Source: Bacteroidaceae bacterium
GTDB taxonomy: Bacteria; Bacteroidota; Bacteroidia; Bacteroidales; Bacteroidaceae
DNA: 64,000 nucleotides
Direction: 5' to 3'
Assembly: GCA_024398475.1 (NCBI GenBank)
Contig: JAKSJB010000001.1
Coordinates: forward strand, 124,001-188,000
Shown: one piece after another, positions 1 to 8,798 of the stretch
Numbering within the stretch: the stretch's first letter is position 1
How the letters are laid out: the number at the start of each line of letters is the position of its first letter
The notes under the pieces: generated by a model
The model's database searches: none
What the model saw: only the letters and a program-made list of their open reading frames with translations
Told to the model about the DNA's origin: nothing
Translations under genes and position numbers: made by a program

Positions 1-1
1 G

Positions 2-988
2 CAGAAGGATATGGTTGCTGCTTCAGAAACTTCAAAATACAATAATATTTCATCTCTTGGTGGTAAGGCAAAACTTGGAGTCATCACCTGTGGTATTGGC
101 TACAACTATGTGATGGAATCAGGTGTACAGGATGCTGAAATCCTGAAGATTTCCCAGTATCCACTTCCTGAACAGCAGATAAAGTATCTTGCTGAACGTG
201 TGGAAAAGATTCTTGTAGTGGAAGATGGTCAGCCAGTTGTAGAGGAACTGGTACACGGAATACTCGGAGCCGACTATGCTGTCGAGGGACGTCTTTCAGG
301 GGCACTGCCACGTACTGGTGAACTCAATCCTGACAATGTGGCGTTGGCTTTGAAAAACGTCCAGTCAGGCAATGCTCAGGCAGATACTGATTTCCCTACA
401 GCAAACAGTCCAATCAATGTGGTAGGACGTCCACCTGCACTCTGTCAGGGATGTGGACACCGTGACGTATATACTGCAATCAAGGACCTTGTGACTGAAA
501 TTCCATCAGCACGTGTGTTCGGAGATATAGGTTGCTATACATTGGGTGCTCTTCCTCCATTCCAGGCAATTACAAGTTGTGTGGACATGGGTGCTTCAAT
601 CACAATGGCAAAGGGTGCTGCTGATGCAGGTGTATGGCCGGCTATTGCAGTAATAGGAGACTCTACTTTCACTCATTCTGGTATGACTGGTTTGCTTGAT
701 GCTATTAATGACCGTGCCAACATTACGGTAATAATCAGCGATAACCTCACTACCGGTATGACTGGTGGTCAGGATTCTCAGGGTACAAACCGATTCGAGC
801 AGATCTGTCTCGGGCTTGGTGTTGAACCAGAACATCTTCATGTCGTAGTTCCGCTTCCTAAGAATATGGACGAGATAAAGAAGGTGCTCCATGATGAAAT
901 CAACTATAAGGGTGTGAGCGTTATCATTCCACGCCGTGAATGTATTCAGACACATGCACGCAAACTGAGACAGGCGAAGAGTAAATAA
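2..988 (+). CDS. iorA: Indolepyruvate ferredoxin oxidoreductase alpha subunit (partial, 5' end outside window)
   Basis: C-terminal part of the large subunit that, with IorB, oxidatively decarboxylates aryl-pyruvates from aromatic amino acid transamination to aryl-acetyl-CoA, passing electrons to ferredoxin in the cytoplasm. The frame is open to the left edge, so the ATG at 11 is internal. Visible here are the end of the transketolase C-like domain (up to about residue 110) and the thiamine-diphosphate domain, with CQGCGHR, GDIGCYTLG and GDSTFTHSG followed by the metal-binding SDNLTTGMTGG. The protein stops shortly after RRECIQTHARK. The two-cluster ferredoxin domain that ends archaeal IorA is absent. 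iorB follows after 65 bases and an aminotransferase after that, which fits an aromatic amino acid degradation operon. Identity is secure; the missing cluster domain suggests a shortened subtype. Confidence 0.93.
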   Translation, partial: QKDMVAASETSKYNNISSLGGKAKLGVITCGIGYNYVMESGVQDAEILKISQYPLPEQQIKYLAERVEKILVVEDGQPVVEELVHGILGADYAVEGRLSGALPRTGELNPDNVALALKNVQSGNAQADTDFPTANSPINVVGRPPALCQGCGHRDVYTAIKDLVTEIPSARVFGDIGCYTLGALPPFQAITSCVDMGASITMAKGAADAGVWPAIAVIGDSTFTHSGMTGLLDAINDRANITVIISDNLTTGMTGGQDSQGTNRFEQICLGLGVEPEHLHVVVPLPKNMDEIKKVLHDEINYKGVSVIIPRRECIQTHARKLRQAKSK

Positions 989-1004
989 CTAACAGTATGG
1001 CAGA

Positions 1005-1035
1005 GCCAATGGCCAATGGCTAAAGGCCAATAGCC
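1005..1035. repeat. Intergenic GGCCAATGGC-type repeat, copy 1
   Basis: The iorA-iorB gap carries tandem, partly palindromic copies of GCCAATGGC and GGCTAAAGGCC. The same wording recurs in other gaps of this window (2980-3002, 22586-22608, 23605-23622, 28931-28950), so it is a dispersed intergenic element rather than a gene-specific signal. Confidence 0.6.
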
Positions 1036-1053
1036 TCAAAAAATACAAAGATA

Positions 1054-1632
1054 ATGAAGACTGATATCATACTCGCAGGTGTGGGAGGACAGGGAATCCT
1101 CTCCATCGCAACTATCATAGGTGAAGCTGCAACAAAGGCTGGACTTAACCTTAAGCAGGCTGAAGTTCACGGAATGAGTCAGCGTGGAGGTGACGTTCAG
1201 AGTAATCTGCGTCTCTCTGACCAAACAATCTACAGCGACCTTATCCCACGTGGTAAGGCTGACCTTATCATCGCTATGGAACCAATGGAGGCATTGCGTT
1301 ATGTCCCATTTCTCAGCAAGGATGGTGTAGTGGTTACTAGTTCAAAACCTTTTGTAAATATCCCTAACTATCCTGAAGAAACTGCTATCTTCAATGAACT
1401 CGATTCACTGAATAAGGTAGTGCGTCTCGATATTGAGGCAATGGCACATGAACTGAAAACTCCAAAGAGTGCCAACGTCATACTACTTGGTATGGCTGCT
1501 CCATTCCTCGACATTCTCAGTGCAGAGGAACTTCGTAGTGCTATAGGCAGGGTATTTTCATCAAAGGGTGAAGCAATTGTTGAGGCAAACTACAAGGCAT
1601 TTGATTTCGGATTAAGTCAGGCAAAGAAATAG
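1054..1632 (+). CDS. iorB: Indolepyruvate ferredoxin oxidoreductase beta subunit
   Basis: A 192-residue gamma-domain subunit of the 2-oxoacid:ferredoxin oxidoreductase superfamily that pairs with IorA. It opens with the glycine-rich GVGGQGILS, followed by the family's conserved EVHGMSQRGGDV segment (about residues 43-54) and ADLIIAMEPMEALR. Length is normal for IorB. It lies 65 bases after iorA and 7 bases before an aminotransferase in the same direction, so the three are probably cotranscribed. Function is confident at family level; substrate preference (indolepyruvate versus phenylpyruvate) is not readable. Confidence 0.93.
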   Translation: MKTDIILAGVGGQGILSIATIIGEAATKAGLNLKQAEVHGMSQRGGDVQSNLRLSDQTIYSDLIPRGKADLIIAMEPMEALRYVPFLSKDGVVVTSSKPFVNIPNYPEETAIFNELDSLNKVVRLDIEAMAHELKTPKSANVILLGMAAPFLDILSAEELRSAIGRVFSSKGEAIVEANYKAFDFGLSQAKK

Positions 1633-1639
1633 TACAAAT

Positions 1640-2944
1640 ATGACACCAATAAGTAAGGAACTCATAGACAAGGCAATTGCTGATTTCGGTATTAAGGACT
1701 TTGCGAAGGCTACTATTCGTGAGGTTGTGGCCATTGCTGCCGGTGCAGAAAAGGAATCGGGCGTCGAGTTTATCAAGATGGAAATGGGTGTACCGGGTCT
1801 TCCGGCTTCAAAATATGGTGTTGAAGCACAGGTGAAATCTCTCCAGAACGGTATCGCACGTCTTTATCCTAATATCAACGGACTTCCGGAACTGAAGGAG
1901 GAAGCAAGTCGGTTTATCAAGGCTTTTATAGGTGTTGATGTGGCTGCGGAAGGATGTGTTCCAGTGTGCGGAAGTATGCAGGGAACGTTTGCTTCGTTCC
2001 TTACAGCCAGTCAAAGTGACCCAAGGAAGAATAAGATATTGTTTATTGACCCAGGTTTTCCTGTTCAGAAGCAGCAGTGTGTGGTAATGGGTGCAAAGTA
2101 CGATACCTTTGATGTATATGATTTCCGTGGCGAAAAACTTGCTCCGAAACTGGAATCATATCTCAGCAAGGGAGATGTGGCAGCAATCATATACAGCAAT
2201 CCAAATAATCCAAGTTGGGTTTGTCTTACAGAAGAAGAACTGAAGATAATTGGTACGCTTGCCACCAAATACGATTGCATCGTTCTTGAGGATCTTGCAT
2301 ACTTTGCAATGGATTTCCGTAAGGATCTCAGTACTCCTTTCAAGGCTCCTTATCAGCCAACAGTTGCCCGCTATACTGATAACTATGTATTGCTCATCAG
2401 TGGCAGTAAGGCATTCAGTTATGCCGGAGAACGAATCGGAGTCAGTTGCATAAGCAATAATCTTTACCATCGTAACTACCCTGCTTTGGCTGAGAGATAT
2501 GGCAACGGTACATTCGGCAGTGTATTTATCCATCGTGTTCTGTATGCACTGTCAAGTGGTACAAGTCACAGCGCACAATATGCTTTGGCTGCCATGCTCA
2601 AGGCTGCAAGTGATGGGGTGTATGATTTCCGTGCAGATATAAGTGAATATGGCAGACGTGCACATCTCCTTAAGGAAATATTCACTCGTCATGGATTCAA
2701 TATTGTCTATGACAGGGATATGGATGAGCCGATTGCTGATGGCTTCTATTTCACTATTGGTTATCCAGGAATGACAGGAAGCCAGTTGGCACGTGAACTT
2801 ATGTATTACGGAGTCAGTGCCATTGCTCTAGATACAACGGGCAGTCAACAGCAAGGATTACGTGTATGTACCTCGTTTGTGCGCGATAATCAGTATGATT
2901 TGCTTGAACAACGTATGCAACTCTGGGAACAGAATCATCGTTAG
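1640..2944 (+). CDS. PLP-dependent class I/II aminotransferase
   Basis: A 434-residue fold-type I aminotransferase. Landmarks in order: FIDPGFPVQKQQC, the NPNNPSW turn (around residues 188-194), VLEDLAYFAMDFR with the PLP-pyridine-binding Asp, and SGSKAFSYAGERIG, whose Lys is expected to form the internal aldimine. It starts 7 bases after iorB. Context suggests that it makes the aryl-pyruvates consumed by IorAB, but this is inference; the sequence supports only the aminotransferase family. Confidence 0.88.
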   Translation: MTPISKELIDKAIADFGIKDFAKATIREVVAIAAGAEKESGVEFIKMEMGVPGLPASKYGVEAQVKSLQNGIARLYPNINGLPELKEEASRFIKAFIGVDVAAEGCVPVCGSMQGTFASFLTASQSDPRKNKILFIDPGFPVQKQQCVVMGAKYDTFDVYDFRGEKLAPKLESYLSKGDVAAIIYSNPNNPSWVCLTEEELKIIGTLATKYDCIVLEDLAYFAMDFRKDLSTPFKAPYQPTVARYTDNYVLLISGSKAFSYAGERIGVSCISNNLYHRNYPALAERYGNGTFGSVFIHRVLYALSSGTSHSAQYALAAMLKAASDGVYDFRADISEYGRRAHLLKEIFTRHGFNIVYDRDMDEPIADGFYFTIGYPGMTGSQLARELMYYGVSAIALDTTGSQQQGLRVCTSFVRDNQYDLLEQRMQLWEQNHR

Positions 2945-2979
2945 TCGATAAGCCAACAAGTCAACGAGATGCTTGGCAC

Positions 2980-3002
2980 GCCAAAGGCTAATGGCCAATG
3001 GC
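2980..3002. repeat. Intergenic GGCCAATGGC-type repeat, copy 2
   Basis: GGCTAATGGCCAATGGC-type sequence after the aminotransferase, preceded at 2955-2970 by a CAAGTCAACGAGA motif of the second dispersed repeat family. Both families are seen again in other gaps. Confidence 0.6.
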
Positions 3003-3049
3003 AATACATAAAGCGAAAGTTGAATAAAACATAATTTCCTGCAAGATAT

Positions 3050-3080
3050 TTTGAACTGTCAATAAGTTTTCGTACCTTTG
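3050..3080 (+). promoter_or_regulatory. Bacteroidetes-type promoter for greA
   Basis: TTTG at 3050-3053, a 19-base spacer and TACCTTTG at 3073-3080 match the sigma-ABfr consensus of Bacteroidetes exactly. Transcription should begin near 3086, giving a leader of about 105 bases before greA. Confidence 0.8.
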
Positions 3081-3103
3081 CAGCGCAGAAAGAGATAAAA
3101 GGG

Positions 3104-3135
3104 TTCCAATACGTGTAGTATTGGAATTCTTATCT
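3104..3135 (+). terminator. Hairpin with T-rich tail in the greA leader (possible attenuator)
   Basis: Perfect 9-bp stem (TTCCAATAC, 3104-3112, with GTATTGGAA, 3118-3126) and a 5-base loop, followed by a T-rich run to about 3141. It lies downstream of the greA promoter and upstream of the start codon, so it would be transcribed as part of the leader. Whether it terminates is not known. Confidence 0.5.
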
Positions 3136-3191
3136 TTTTTACTGCGATAGTAATAAACTTAATACATTAAATTTTAAAACAACAAACCAAA

Positions 3192-3656
3192 ATGTCATAC
3201 ATGTCACAAGAGGGTTATGACAAGCTCAGAGCCCAAATCAAACAACTTGAAGAAGTAGAGCGTCCTGAAGTTATCCGACAGATACAGGAGGCACGCGAGA
3301 AGGGTGACCTCAGCGAAAATGCAGAATATGATGCAGCCAAGGAGGCACAGGGAAAACTCGAAACACGTATTGCAGAATTGAAGGCAACACTTGCTGATGC
3401 CAAGATAATCGATACATCCAAGGTCCAGACAGATACTGTTCAGATTCTTTCAAAAGTGGAGATGAAGAACGTGAAGACTGGTATGAAGATGGAATATACT
3501 CTTGTAAGTGAAAGCGAAGCAAACTTGCGTGAGGGTAAGATTTCAGTAGCAACTCCTATTGCACAGGGACTTCTTGGCAAGCGGGTAGGTGATATCGCTT
3601 CAATAAAGATTCCTCAGGGAATTATCGAATTGGAAATAGTAAATATCAGCGTGTAA
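3192..3656 (+). CDS. greA: Transcription elongation factor GreA
   Basis: A 154-residue GreA that binds the RNA polymerase secondary channel and stimulates cleavage of backtracked RNA. The N-terminal coiled coil (residues 1-75) carries the acidic tip sequence GDLSENAEYDAAKE, whose D and E residues coordinate the catalytic Mg. The C-terminal FKBP-like domain ends with PIAQGLLGKRVGD. The length is standard. It has its own promoter at 3050-3080 and a leader hairpin. The HIT gene follows after 108 bases of repeat-like sequence. Confidence 0.96.
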   Translation: MSYMSQEGYDKLRAQIKQLEEVERPEVIRQIQEAREKGDLSENAEYDAAKEAQGKLETRIAELKATLADAKIIDTSKVQTDTVQILSKVEMKNVKTGMKMEYTLVSESEANLREGKISVATPIAQGLLGKRVGDIASIKIPQGIIELEIVNISV

Positions 3657-3764
3657 ATAATTGTCATTAGCCATCGTCCTTTGGTTTTGTCATGTGGCTT
3701 GTTGGCTCATTGATTTGTTGATGGGTTCTCTTTTCTTGACCCGTTGACTTAAAAATTCAGTATT

Positions 3765-4163
3765 ATGGATATTTTCAGCAAAATAGCAGCAGGTGAAATT
3801 CCGAGTTATAAATGTGCAGAGACTGATGAGTTCTATGCATTTCTTGACATTAATCCTTTGGTAAAGGGTCATACTCTTTGTATTCCACGTCGTGAGGTAG
3901 ATTATATCTTCGATATGGACGATGATGAGATAGCCCGTTTCCAGCAGTTCGCAAAGCATGTGGCACAGGCTATCAAAAAAGTATGTCCATGTGTTAAGGT
4001 AGGCGAGGCTGTACTTGGATTGGAAGTTCCGCACGCTCATATTCATCTTGTACCAATGCAGTCAGAGAAGGATATGCAGTTCGGTGCAGAAAAGAAATCG
4101 TTCCCGGCTGAGGAAATGCAGCAAGTGGCTGATGCCATATATGCCGCATTCAAGGCTCTCTAA
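3765..4163 (+). CDS. HIT family nucleotide-binding protein
   Basis: A 132-residue histidine-triad protein with the diagnostic HAHIHLVP near residue 90 and an N-terminal SYKCAETDEFYAFLD segment of the Hint/PKCI branch. Members hydrolyse purine nucleotide phosphoramidates or adenylates; the substrate here cannot be told. It follows greA in the same direction and is closed by the hairpin at 4202-4243. Confidence 0.92.
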   Translation: MDIFSKIAAGEIPSYKCAETDEFYAFLDINPLVKGHTLCIPRREVDYIFDMDDDEIARFQQFAKHVAQAIKKVCPCVKVGEAVLGLEVPHAHIHLVPMQSEKDMQFGAEKKSFPAEEMQQVADAIYAAFKAL

Positions 4164-4201
4164 ATGCTTTTTTAGAAGTATTTTTCTTAGAATACAAAAA
4201 T

Positions 4202-4243
4202 AACGGCTATAGAATCGCACAGAAAAATGATTCTATAGCCGTT
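4202..4243. terminator. Bidirectional terminator hairpin
   Basis: Perfect 15-bp stem (4202-4216 with 4229-4243) and a 12-base loop between the convergent HIT gene (+) and the outer-membrane protein gene (-). A run of A on the left gives a U-tract for leftward transcripts, and GATTTTG follows on the right. Confidence 0.8.
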
Positions 4244-4294
4244 GATTTTGTAATATTCCAATATCAATGTGATATCCTATTGTTTTGTATTCTA

Positions 4295-7207
4295 TTATCT
4301 CTTTTCATCGTCAGTTCCCATAGTGTTTCTTCCACCTAATACACTGAATCGGAAAATGAGTGAAACCATACCATATTGATAAATGGAGTTGGATTGAGAG
4401 TCGTTTCTCATAAATGCATTGACTGTACGGCTTATATTGGTTTGCTGGCCAAGAATATCAAACATCTCTGCCTTGAGCGTAAGGGCTTTTCCTTTAAGGA
4501 ATGAATGTGAAATAGAGGCATTCCACAATAGTTCATCAGTATTCATCTCTTTTTGAGAATAACCACGACGGCTGTGCATATAGAGGTCTGTTGAGAGTTC
4601 CGTACCCCAAGGCATGGTCCATTCGAAATCAGTTCCGTAAGAGAAGTTGTAAGTATCCTGATTACCATTTACATTCACATTGTTCTTGATATGTGACCAG
4701 TTGATATCACCTCTCACTTCTACGTTTACCCAGTCGTTCCTGAAAGCAGCATTGAAACCTCCGTTAAGACCGGTATTCTTGGTAATGGATTTAATGGTTT
4801 CATTATCTTCGCTGTCGTTGTTGGCATTGTTGTAGAAACCAACATTGTGACTGAAACGTCCACCAATATCACCTCCTACTGAGAAGAGTTTCTTCTCACC
4901 CAGTCCTGTTTCCATACCGAATCCACCGCCTGTGTTCCAGTTACCGTTAATATTCATAGGCATTGTTGTGCGTACACCGGTTGTCTTGTCGTATGTGGTC
5001 TTGTTGCTGATACTATTATCTGTAGAAGAGAAATTGCCCCATACCCACATTCCTCGCTGTGCGTCAACGTTGTATGTGTTGAAATTAAGGTTTACATTGT
5101 TTGAGAATGAAGGTTTCAGGTTTGGATTTCCCTTGGAAATATTCAATGGATTGGAATCATCACGGATGTCAAGAAGGTTAGTCATGCTTGGCTGTCCAGT
5201 ACGTCCGTTATATCTTAACTGGAGGTTTGTGCGTTTTGTGAAATTCCACTTGAAGTTGATACGTGGGGCCCAGTTGAACACATTTCGTGTAACTTCAGGG
5301 TATTCCTTACCCATGTATTTATAATTGAGTACGTTGCGTTGTGGAAGGAGGTCAATACCGATGTTGAAATTGTATTTTTCACGCACACGGCGCAACTGAA
5401 GGTTGATGGTTTGATTGTAGTTGTGATATTCGGAAAACTGACTCAGTTCGAGAGTGTCTCGGAGCATATAGTCTGCTTCTTCCATAAAACGCAGAATTCC
5501 GTCGATATCGTAGCGGTAGTTCTGTAGTGCCTGACTAAGGTCCTGATAGGCCTGTGAGTCGTATATGAAGGCTTTACGGTCATTCTTGCTGTAGTTGTAC
5601 TGATAGCGATAACTGAACTGCAGGTATGTGCGGTCTGCAATTGGTTCGCTGTAAGTCAGTTGTCCTGCAATATTGTAGTTCTTTGACGGAGTCTTGTAGT
5701 AGCGGTTGTTTTGTTGGGCTGTTCCAAGTGAGTTATATGTAATGTTTGCTGCTGAGAGTTGTTTGTTTCTTCCTTCACTATAGCCGCCATTGATGCGTAG
5801 TGTGAGGTTTCTTCCCTTGTTGTTGAACTTACGGTTGATTTGCAGCGAACCATTTCCGTTGATGTTCTGACTGTATGACTGATTTCTGCTTGTGTTGGTG
5901 TTGACGACAATGTCCAGTAATTCTTGAAGAATCTGATCGGTATATCCTGGAATAGTGCCTCCGTTGCTTATTATGGCAATATCGTCATTGTAGTCGAGAG
6001 TGTTTGCTGTAAAATCGTTGGGGTCTTTATCGTATGAACCAGATCGATTGCTGCTGGCACCTCTGTTACGCGAATACGAGAAATTTGGACGGAACATGAT
6101 GTTGGTCATTGTGTCTGGCTTCCATTCAAGGCGTAGGTTTGCATTGACATTAGAGTTACTTGAATAATTTTGGTTTAGGCTTTCTCCGAATGCACCTCGT
6201 TCGGCAGCGAAGTTCTCAGACGAAGACCTATTCATTCGGTCATTACCATTGTAGCGATAGTTGATACTACCTCCGCTTTCCAGTTTTTCCCTTATCGTCG
6301 TGAAGTTGGAACCGAATTCCTTGATGCTATTCAGTCCTCCGCCATTGCCCCAACGGTTTGGGGTGTTTCGTGCGTTGCCGAAGAGGGAAATCTTGTCCTC
6401 GTCATTGAATCGGTTCACCATCCCGCGGTTGTTGTAGCGGTTTTCTGTACCCATTCCGAGATTAAGGTTTCCAAACCAACCTTTCTTCATCTCCTTTTTC
6501 ACACTCAGGTCGAGTACAGTCTCTTCTTCACCGTCATCGATGCCCGTAATACGTGCCAGGTCGCTCTTCCTTTCGTACGATTTGATTTTCTCAATCATAT
6601 CCGTAGGAATATTCTTCATGGCAATGTTCATGTCATCAAGGAAGAACTCCTTTCCGTCCACAAGAATCTTGTTTACTGCCTTACCGTTTATTGTGATGTT
6701 GCCGTCATCGTCCACCTTTGCTCCAGGCAATAACTTAACCAGGGCTTCAAGGGTGGAACCTTCCGGAACACGATATGCCGAAGTATTGTAAACAAGTGAA
6801 TCTCCGCTTACCTGAATCTTTGCAGCATTGGCTGTGACCTGTACTTCCTTCAGCAACTGTGCATCACTTGCAAGTGTAATATATCCGAGTTCAACTGTAT
6901 GCGATTTCTTTTCGTTTAAGTTTACTTCAATTGAAGAAGTTGTGTATCCTATGTACGAAATCTTTATGGCATATTTTGCTTTGTTGATTTTCTGAAAGGT
7001 AAAGGAACCCATGTCGTTTGCTGCGGCACCGCTTACAAAGGAACTGTCTGGAAGGGACAACAACTGTACAGTTGCACCAACGACGGGTTCTCCAGTTTCC
7101 TTGTCAATAATAGAACCCTTTATACTGTATTTGTTGTTGGTCTGTGCCATAACAATGCTTGCCTGAAACATAATCAGGACAAGCATGGAAAAAATCTTTT
7201 TCATCAT
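4295..7207 (-). CDS. TonB-dependent receptor-like outer-membrane beta-barrel protein with carboxypeptidase-regulatory domain
   Basis: A 970-residue outer-membrane protein. The signal peptide is residues 1-22, ending VMAQ. A CarboxypepD_reg-like domain follows (about residues 27-110, YSIKGSIIDKETGEPVVGA), then a plug-like domain (about 115-210, DGNITINGKAVNKILVDGKE), and a large Asn/Tyr/Arg-rich barrel of alternating strands. It belongs to the barrel family common in Bacteroidota that resembles TonB receptors without an adjacent SusD partner. No SusD or TonB-box motif was identified and the cargo is unknown. It lies 56 bases downstream of lepB and could be read from the dapB-lepB transcript. 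Confidence 0.85.
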   Translation of the reverse strand: MMKKIFSMLVLIMFQASIVMAQTNNKYSIKGSIIDKETGEPVVGATVQLLSLPDSSFVSGAAANDMGSFTFQKINKAKYAIKISYIGYTTSSIEVNLNEKKSHTVELGYITLASDAQLLKEVQVTANAAKIQVSGDSLVYNTSAYRVPEGSTLEALVKLLPGAKVDDDGNITINGKAVNKILVDGKEFFLDDMNIAMKNIPTDMIEKIKSYERKSDLARITGIDDGEEETVLDLSVKKEMKKGWFGNLNLGMGTENRYNNRGMVNRFNDEDKISLFGNARNTPNRWGNGGGLNSIKEFGSNFTTIREKLESGGSINYRYNGNDRMNRSSSENFAAERGAFGESLNQNYSSNSNVNANLRLEWKPDTMTNIMFRPNFSYSRNRGASSNRSGSYDKDPNDFTANTLDYNDDIAIISNGGTIPGYTDQILQELLDIVVNTNTSRNQSYSQNINGNGSLQINRKFNNKGRNLTLRINGGYSEGRNKQLSAANITYNSLGTAQQNNRYYKTPSKNYNIAGQLTYSEPIADRTYLQFSYRYQYNYSKNDRKAFIYDSQAYQDLSQALQNYRYDIDGILRFMEEADYMLRDTLELSQFSEYHNYNQTINLQLRRVREKYNFNIGIDLLPQRNVLNYKYMGKEYPEVTRNVFNWAPRINFKWNFTKRTNLQLRYNGRTGQPSMTNLLDIRDDSNPLNISKGNPNLKPSFSNNVNLNFNTYNVDAQRGMWVWGNFSSTDNSISNKTTYDKTTGVRTTMPMNINGNWNTGGGFGMETGLGEKKLFSVGGDIGGRFSHNVGFYNNANNDSEDNETIKSITKNTGLNGGFNAAFRNDWVNVEVRGDINWSHIKNNVNVNGNQDTYNFSYGTDFEWTMPWGTELSTDLYMHSRRGYSQKEMNTDELLWNASISHSFLKGKALTLKAEMFDILGQQTNISRTVNAFMRNDSQSNSIYQYGMVSLIFRFSVLGGRNTMGTDDEKR

Positions 7208-7263
7208 TAAAGTCGTTTAATAGTTGTGTTCTATGGTATGTTTTTATGATAGTTTCGGTGTGT

Positions 7264-8781
7264 TTACTTGATGTCGGCAACCCAGTTGAATATTCTGTTC
7301 CAACGGATATGCTTTGCTTCTGGGTTTGAATCAGGGCATACTGACCACCAAATGAAGAGAGGTGTGCCTACGATATGATCTTCTGGTACGAATCCCCAGT
7401 AGCGACTGTCGGCACTATTGTGGCGGTTGTCTCCCATCATCCAGTAGTAATCCATCTTGAATGTATAGTTGTTTGTTTCCTTTCCATTGATAAATATCTT
7501 TCCGTCATGAATCTGAAGGTCATTTTGCTCGTAAATGCGGATAGGGCGCTCATAGATGGCAATGTTGTCCATGTTGAGTTCTATGGACTTACCCTTAGCA
7601 GGAATCCAGATAGGACCGTAGTTGTCGCGTGTCCAACCGTAATCATGATTAAGAGGATAAACGAAACCGGAGTTGATGTCCATAATCTCAACGATACTGT
7701 CAACGAGTTCAGTATGACTTTCAAGAACCTTTTTCACTCCTGCTGTCAAAGGTACGCCACGGCGGTGAGAGTCAGCCTGTGGATGATCTGGGCGGTCATT
7801 CCATTGAGCATAGTCCTCATCGCTTATCTTCAGTTCGGCACGCAACTGGTCGGAAGCATCACCCTTGGCATAAACCCAATAATTGAACTGAGCAAATTCA
7901 GGAGTCTTCTGTGGCTTGCCGTCATTATAGATTATCTTGTTCTTTATCTCAAGAGTCTGTCCAGGAAGTCCCACACAGCGCTTAACGTAGTTTTCACGTC
8001 GGTCAACTGGGCGGCTGACAATCTTTCCGTAGGAATTCTCGTTCATCTGTACCACCTGCTTTCCTACGGCAGACAGTTCATCGAACATCTGCATTTGTTC
8101 TTCAGTAGTAAGAGTACTCATTTCTGGTATGACAACGCCTTGGTTCATGGCTTCCCGAATACCCAACTCAAAGCATAGATCATAGTAGTCGCCGTTGTAA
8201 TTTACCGTAGCGGTATCGCCCGCAGGGTAGTTGAAAACAACGATGTCACCCAATTCCACCTTTCCCAGACCTTTTACACGGCGGTAATCCCAATGTGGCC
8301 AATCGAGATAAGACTTGCAGTTAATTCCGGGGATTGTATGCTGAGTAAGAGGCATAGTCAGCGGAGTCTGAGGAATACGCGGACCATAGTTTATCTTACT
8401 TACGAGAAGGTAGTCACCTGTCATCAGGGACTTTTCAAGAGAGGAACTTGGAATCTGATAGTTCTGGAAAAAGAACTGATTTACGAAATATACGGCAACA
8501 AGGGCAAATACAAGTGCATCAACCCAACTCATCACAGTACGTCCGACAGGACTCTCAAGATCTTTCCACCATGTCCAGTTAATCTTTCTGGTGATATAGA
8601 GGTCGAAGATGAACGGAACTACGATAAGTCCCCACCATGACTTTACCCAATATAGGAAAAGCAGATAAAGTGCCGTGACTATGATGAACTTAATCCAACC
8701 GTGACGCTTGTCTTTCTTTTCGTTTTTCTTGGCATTGGCCAATTCTGCCTTGACCTGCTTGCTGCTTTTATACTTTACCAT
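7264..8781 (-). CDS. lepB: Signal peptidase I
   Basis: A 505-residue membrane serine protease of family S26 that removes signal peptides at the outer face of the inner membrane. Hydrophobic helices lie at about residues 28-60 and 85-105. The catalytic Ser is in YQIPSSSLEKSL, the general-base Lys in YVKRCVGLPGQ, and box E is MMGDNRHNSADSRYWG near the C-terminus. Like other Bacteroidetes LepB it is much longer than the Escherichia coli enzyme because of an insert between the Ser and Lys boxes. It starts 17 bases after dapB. Confidence 0.94.
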   Translation of the reverse strand: MVKYKSSKQVKAELANAKKNEKKDKRHGWIKFIIVTALYLLFLYWVKSWWGLIVVPFIFDLYITRKINWTWWKDLESPVGRTVMSWVDALVFALVAVYFVNQFFFQNYQIPSSSLEKSLMTGDYLLVSKINYGPRIPQTPLTMPLTQHTIPGINCKSYLDWPHWDYRRVKGLGKVELGDIVVFNYPAGDTATVNYNGDYYDLCFELGIREAMNQGVVIPEMSTLTTEEQMQMFDELSAVGKQVVQMNENSYGKIVSRPVDRRENYVKRCVGLPGQTLEIKNKIIYNDGKPQKTPEFAQFNYWVYAKGDASDQLRAELKISDEDYAQWNDRPDHPQADSHRRGVPLTAGVKKVLESHTELVDSIVEIMDINSGFVYPLNHDYGWTRDNYGPIWIPAKGKSIELNMDNIAIYERPIRIYEQNDLQIHDGKIFINGKETNNYTFKMDYYWMMGDNRHNSADSRYWGFVPEDHIVGTPLFIWWSVCPDSNPEAKHIRWNRIFNWVADIK

Positions 8782-8798
8782 GATTACTTCGTGTCGTC

